From the NCBI GenBank assembly GCA_016196415.1, contig JACPXS010000135.1:1-8862 (forward strand): 8,862 nucleotides of DNA, read 5' to 3'. Position 1 is the first letter of the stretch; the number at the start of each line of letters is the position of its first letter. Source of the stretch: Candidatus Omnitrophota bacterium. GTDB lineage: Bacteria; Omnitrophota; Koll11; Aquiviventales; Aquiviventaceae. Of the stretch, positions 5,274 to 8,862 are shown piece by piece. Position numbers and translations under genes: made by a program. Under the pieces are notes generated by a model. The model saw only the letters and a list, made by a program, of their open reading frames with translations. It did no database searches and was not told the DNA's origin.

Positions 5274-6700
5274 GCGGGGGGCTTGGAGGGCGTCTCAGTC
5301 CCCTCAAAGCGCCGCATGAGCTCATCGAGGTTCTCGCTGTGCTGCTTGACGGTCTCCAGGGAAATCAGGCCTGAGCGGTAGAGGCGCTCCAGTGAGCTGT
5401 CCAAATTGTACATCCCTTGCTTCAGGCTTGTTTGAATGACCGAGGGAATCTGCTCGATGGTGCCGCTGCGAATGAGGTTCGCGACCGCCATCGTGTTCAC
5501 CAAGATCTCGGTGGCCGGAATGACGCCCACGGCGTCCGCGCGAGGCAGCAGCCGCTGGCTGATGACGGCGCGCAGCGAATTGGCCAGTTGCAGCTGGGTT
5601 TCCTGCTGGCGATCTTTTGGAAAGAAATGGATGACCCGCAGGATCGAATCAGTGCAGCTGGCTGCGGGGAACGTCGCCAGGACCAAGTGGCCGGTCTCCG
5701 ATGCATCGAGGGCGGTCTTCATCGTCTCCTCATCCCGAACCTCCCCCACGACGATCACATCGGGATCCTGCCGCATGGCTTCCCGCAATGCGATCGGGAA
5801 GGAGTGCGTGTCGATCCCCACCTCGCGCTGCTTGATGACGCTTCGCTTGTAGGCGTACACGTACTCAATCGGGAGTTCCAGAGTGATCACGACCGCGGCC
5901 CGGGTCGCGTTGATGTAGTCCACCATCGCGCTGACCGTGGTGGTCTTGCCGGCGCCCGTCGGGCCGGTGACGAGGATCAGGCCATCCTGAAGCTCGGAAA
6001 ACCGTTCAATGATGGGAGGCAGGTGCAGCTCGGCCGTGCTGCGGATGGCCGGCTCGATGCGCCGGAAAGCCGCCTCGACGTTGCCCCGCTGGCTGTGGAC
6101 GTTCACGCGGTAGCGAATCGTCGGCTCGATGGAGAGCGAGAAGTTCAGCTCCAGGTCCCGCTCAAACGCCCCCCGCTGGCGCTCATCCATCAGGGAGTAA
6201 ATCATGTGCTTCAGGTCCAGCGGCGCAATTGGGCGATTGCGCAGCGGCCCCAGCCGCCCCGCCACGCGGACCAGGGGGGGATGGTTGGTGGATAGGTGCA
6301 CATCGGAGGCGTGGGTCTCGACGGCCAGCCGCAGCAGCCCCATGATGTCGGTTTCCTGCAAGGCCGCAGCGATATGTTTGCGCGCCGCCTCATCGAGATC
6401 GACGAATTTCACGCCGAGGAGATAGCTGCCCTTGGCTTCACCCAACTCCACCCGAGTCACCAGGGCGCGTAGCTGGCGCGGCTCCTGCTCGCTCGGCACG
6501 GTAAAGAGCAGGCTGAGCGGCGTGGCCACATCGACGCACACCTGCGTGGCCACCAGCATCCCTAGCGCGCTCACATCGCGAGTCGATCCGGTGAACCAGC
6601 CATCCGAGCGATCCTCGGCCCGGAACCGCACCGGCAATGTCAACTGGACGCGCCGGAACCCGCGGCGTTCTTTCCCTTCAGGAGTTGCTGCCTGCCCCAT
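5270..6700 (-). CDS. PilZ domain fused to a PilT-type pilus retraction ATPase
   Basis: Numbering counts GTG 6703 as codon 1; the preferred start is ATG 6700, because GGAGGTGA lies just before it. Residues 13-17 (RRGFR) and 43-48 (DVSALG) match the c-di-GMP-binding RxxxR and [D/N]xSxxG signatures of PilZ, which spans about 12-115. From 119 the sequence is PilT-like. It has ASDVHL (132-137), Walker A GPTGAGKT (247-254), Walker B region DPDVIVVGEVRD (313-324), and the C-terminal NLIRSG (409-414) and QTSLKQGM stretch. PilT drives retraction of type IV pili at the cytoplasmic face. Two usually conserved positions differ: the Asp box reads ELPIE instead of EDPIE (276-280), and the His box reads TFPAAS instead of TLHTxS (344-349). 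It follows secA by 66 nt and overlaps lnt by 4 nt. Activity and c-di-GMP binding are inferred. Confidence 0.92.
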   Translation of the reverse strand: MGQAATPEGKERRGFRRVQLTLPVRFRAEDRSDGWFTGSTRDVSALGMLVATQVCVDVATPLSLLFTVPSEQEPRQLRALVTRVELGEAKGSYLLGVKFVDLDEAARKHIAAALQETDIMGLLRLAVETHASDVHLSTNHPPLVRVAGRLGPLRNRPIAPLDLKHMIYSLMDERQRGAFERDLELNFSLSIEPTIRYRVNVHSQRGNVEAAFRRIEPAIRSTAELHLPPIIERFSELQDGLILVTGPTGAGKTTTVSAMVDYINATRAAVVITLELPIEYVYAYKRSVIKQREVGIDTHSFPIALREAMRQDPDVIVVGEVRDEETMKTALDASETGHLVLATFPAASCTDSILRVIHFFPKDRQQETQLQLANSLRAVISQRLLPRADAVGVIPATEILVNTMAVANLIRSGTIEQIPSVIQTSLKQGMYNLDSSLERLYRSGLISLETVKQHSENLDELMRRFEGTETPSKPPA

Positions 6701-6703
6701 CAC

Positions 6704-6711
6704 TCACCTCC
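6704..6711 (-). promoter_or_regulatory. Strong Shine-Dalgarno of the PilZ-PilT gene
   Basis: GGAGGTGA lies immediately upstream, with GGAGG ending 6 nt before ATG 6700. This favours ATG 6700 over the GTG at 6703, which would be too close to the site. Confidence 0.75.
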
Positions 6712-6766
6712 CTCTCCGCCATGACCATTGGGGACGCTTCTATGTTTTCTCCCATCCGGTCCGCCG

Positions 6767-8862
6767 TTATTGGCCATGGCACTTCTTGTACTTTTTGCCG
6801 CTGCCGCACGGGCAGGGATCGTTCCGTCCAACCTTCTCTCCGGCGTGCCGCACGGGCACGCCTTGCGGCCTGGCAGCCGCGGAGCTGCGCTCAAGTGGAT
6901 TGCCGGCATCCGGAGGCGTTGGGAGCGGCTCGGCGACCGGTTGAGGAGCGAACCGTTCGGTCTCAGAGAGCTCGGGGTGAAGCTCTTTGACCGGGGTGGT
7001 GGCGAACACGCTGACCGGGCGGGCCTCAGCCATCGGCTGCACGCGCAACAGCAGCGTCAGCGACTCCGCCTTGATCGTCTCGATCATGTCCTGAAACATC
7101 CGATAGGCCTCGCGTTGATACTCCACCAGCGGATCGCGTTGCCCGTAGGCGCGCAGATGGATCCCCTCTCGCAAGGCATCCATCATATAGAGGTGATCCT
7201 TCCATTTCCCATCGATGACGGAGAGTAGCACGGTGCGTTCTAACTGCCGCATCACCTCGGCACTGATCGCGGCGGCTTTCGCTTCATAGGCGCGCTCGAA
7301 GATCTCCGTCAGGCGCTCCTGAATCGCTTCACGGTCCCCGGCGAGCGTTTCCGCGTCAAGCGAAACGGCAAACCGGCGCTCCAGCGTCTCGCGCGCCCCC
7401 GCCAGATCCCAGGCGTCAGGCCGAAGCTCCTTGGGAGCAAACGTTTCGAGGAGGCCCTCCGCAACCTCGGCGATAATGTCGCGCACCAGCCCCTGGAGAT
7501 CCACCCCTTCGAGGATGCGACGGCGCTGCTCGTAGATCACCTCGCGCTGGCGGTTCATCGTGTTGTCGTACTCAAGGAGCTGCTTGCGCGCATCGAAGTT
7601 TTGGCCCTCAACTCGCCGCTGGGCGGTCTCGATCGCCTTGGTCACCATCGGATGCTCGATCGGAAGCCCCTCTTCCCATTGAAACCACTTCAACTCGGTG
7701 AGACGAGCGATGCGATCCGAGCCAAAGATTCGCATGAGATCATCCGCCAAGGAGAGGTAGAAGCGCGAAGAGCCCGGGTCGCCCTGACGGCCGGAGCGCC
7801 CGCGAAGCTGATTATCGATGCGGCGGGCCTCATGCCGTTCCGTCCCCAAGACGTGGAGTCCGCCTGCCGCGACGACCTCCGCGTGCTCCTGGCTGCAGAG
7901 CGCCTGGAAGCGCTCCAGCGCCGCACGGCACTCGACGTCGCTGAGTCTCGCCCCCTCGTCGGATTCCTCATCGGCGCCTTTCGGCAACGCCTCGCGCCGT
8001 TTGGCTTCTTCCTCGCGAATGGCGTCGTCGGCCAGCACCTGCGGATTGCCGCCCAAGAGGATGTCGGTCCCCCGACCCGCCATATTTGTTGCGATCGTCA
8101 CCGCGCCCTTGCGGCCCGCTTGGGCCACAATGCGCGCTTCCTGTTCATGGTACTTCGCGTTGAGGACGTTATGCGGAAGGCCGGCCCGGATCGTCGCCAT
8201 CGTCCTGACGAGCCGCAGGATGTCCTCGAACCGGTAGACCACCACCGACTTCGGGATCCGCTGCCGCAGCTGGGAGAGCAACCCATCGACCTGCGACTCG
8301 CTCATGGCCGCGGGACGCATCAGGGCCTGCTCTGCGTCCCGGCGCACGTCATCCGCCAGCGAGTCTTTCTTGAGCTCCTCGAGCGCGAGCCGGCAGACCG
8401 CGCCCAACCGCTCGAGGATCGGCGTGGGGTCTTTCAGCATCCGCGAGAGATGCTCGGACTTCTCGATGGAAATCGTTCCGATGAGCACCGGCCGCCCGGC
8501 CCGGTGCAGTTCCACGATTTCCTGCACCACGGCGATGAATTTCTCTTCCTCCGTTTTGTAGACGACATCCGGGTAGCTGGTGCGGATCAGGGGGCGGTTG
8601 GTCGGAGTGGCCACCACATCGAGCCGGTAGATCGTGCTGAACTCCTGGGCTTCGGTGGAGGCGGTCCCGGTCATCCCGGCCAGCTTCTCGTACATCCGGA
8701 AGTAGTTCTGGAAGGTCACCGTGGCCAGCGTCTGATTCTCCTGCCGAATCCGCGCCCCCTCCTTGGCCTCGATGGCCTGATGGAGCCCGTCGCTCCAGCG
8801 CCGTCCCGGCATGAGCCGCCCGGTGAACTCATCGACGATGATGATCTCGCCGTCCTTCACCA
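6767..8862 (-). CDS. secA: Preprotein translocase ATPase SecA, C-terminal two thirds (start outside window)
   Basis: SecA drives preproteins through SecYEG by ATP hydrolysis. About 697 codons are present, beginning after the preprotein-crosslinking domain. Domains in order: end of NBD1 ([20 protein letters not shown], then [11 protein letters not shown] at 57-67), NBD2 with [11 protein letters not shown] (257-267) and [11 protein letters not shown] (351-361), the helical scaffold and two-helix finger ([20 protein letters not shown], 547-566), a Pro-rich linker, and the zinc-binding SEC-C tail ([15 protein letters not shown]) that contacts SecB or lipids. Residues about 144-228 are extra between MLK and [10 protein letters not shown], where most SecA proteins have about five residues. 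The gene ends in TAA and is followed after 66 nt by the PilZ-PilT gene without a terminator. Confidence 0.97.
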   Translation of the reverse strand, partial: VKDGEIIIVDEFTGRLMPGRRWSDGLHQAIEAKEGARIRQENQTLATVTFQNYFRMYEKLAGMTGTASTEAQEFSTIYRLDVVATPTNRPLIRTSYPDVVYKTEEEKFIAVVQEIVELHRAGRPVLIGTISIEKSEHLSRMLKDPTPILERLGAVCRLALEELKKDSLADDVRRDAEQALMRPAAMSESQVDGLLSQLRQRIPKSVVVYRFEDILRLVRTMATIRAGLPHNVLNAKYHEQEARIVAQAGRKGAVTIATNMAGRGTDILLGGNPQVLADDAIREEEAKRREALPKGADEESDEGARLSDVECRAALERFQALCSQEHAEVVAAGGLHVLGTERHEARRIDNQLRGRSGRQGDPGSSRFYLSLADDLMRIFGSDRIARLTELKWFQWEEGLPIEHPMVTKAIETAQRRVEGQNFDARKQLLEYDNTMNRQREVIYEQRRRILEGVDLQGLVRDIIAEVAEGLLETFAPKELRPDAWDLAGARETLERRFAVSLDAETLAGDREAIQERLTEIFERAYEAKAAAISAEVMRQLERTVLLSVIDGKWKDHLYMMDALREGIHLRAYGQRDPLVEYQREAYRMFQDMIETIKAESLTLLLRVQPMAEARPVSVFATTPVKELHPELSETERFAPQPVAEPLPTPPDAGNPLERSSAAARPQGVPVRHAGEKVGRNDPCPCGSGKKYKKCHGQ
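6842..6862. repeat. Perfect hairpin with out-of-frame copy of SEC-C codons, in secA linker
   Basis: GGCGTGCC and GGCACGCC form an 8-bp perfect inverted repeat with a 5-nt loop. The 13-nt TGCCGCACGGGCA within it (6846-6858) also occurs at 6802-6814, where it encodes part of the zinc-binding PCPCGS motif. The two copies are 44 nt apart, so they are read in different frames. Confidence 0.55.

Noticed and set aside
5417..6295. Long plus-strand open frame of 292 codons
   Set aside because: It lies wholly antisense to the PilZ-PilT gene, whose Walker motifs are unmistakable. Its composition is what a GC-rich antisense frame gives, and no family is recognisable.

Overview
The window looks like a piece of a Gram-negative bacterial chromosome. 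Apolipoprotein N-acyltransferase (lnt) implies an outer membrane with triacylated lipoproteins, and a PilT-type ATPase implies type IV pili or related motility. The core is GC-rich; the stretch from about 1 to 1660 is visibly AT-richer in places. Phylum cannot be fixed from this sequence. An uncultured candidate-phylum bacterium (Omnitrophota-like or similar) is a guess, not a result. Every recognisable gene reads on the minus strand.

Right half (8862 down to 3612): the tail of secA (start outside the window), a PilZ-PilT fusion ATPase, and lnt. secA and the PilZ-PilT gene are 66 nt apart with no visible terminator, and the PilZ-PilT gene overlaps lnt by 4 nt (GTGA), so the three look co-transcribed. 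They share an envelope theme: protein export, pilus retraction under possible c-di-GMP control, and lipoprotein maturation. Next comes lysS (3364-1853) with its own near-perfect sigma70-type promoter (consensus -35 and -10, 17-nt spacer) and a leader of about 130 nt that can fold into a hairpin.

Left part (1875 down to 1): an accessory stretch rich in broken genes. It holds a small gene that appears frameshifted and overlaps the end of lysS, a 3' fragment of a DUF457-like membrane protein, a small PD-(D/E)XK nuclease-like gene ending at a G9 tract and a possible dispersed repeat, about 320 nt without a convincing gene, and the 5' part of a Fic-domain gene with a good dyad symmetry in front of it.

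The most unusual signal is a set of three short repeat arrays with a strict 7-nt unit, lying in frame inside essential genes: one 68-nt palindromic array in lysS and two arrays in lnt (55 and 35 nt). The units differ between arrays but the 7-nt period is the same, and all stay open in the host frame. They resemble in principle the heptamer STRR repeats of cyanobacteria and the protein-coding palindromic elements (RPE) of Rickettsia. Other points of note are a PilT with altered Asp and His boxes, and a large helical insertion in SecA of a kind I recall from Thermus SecA.
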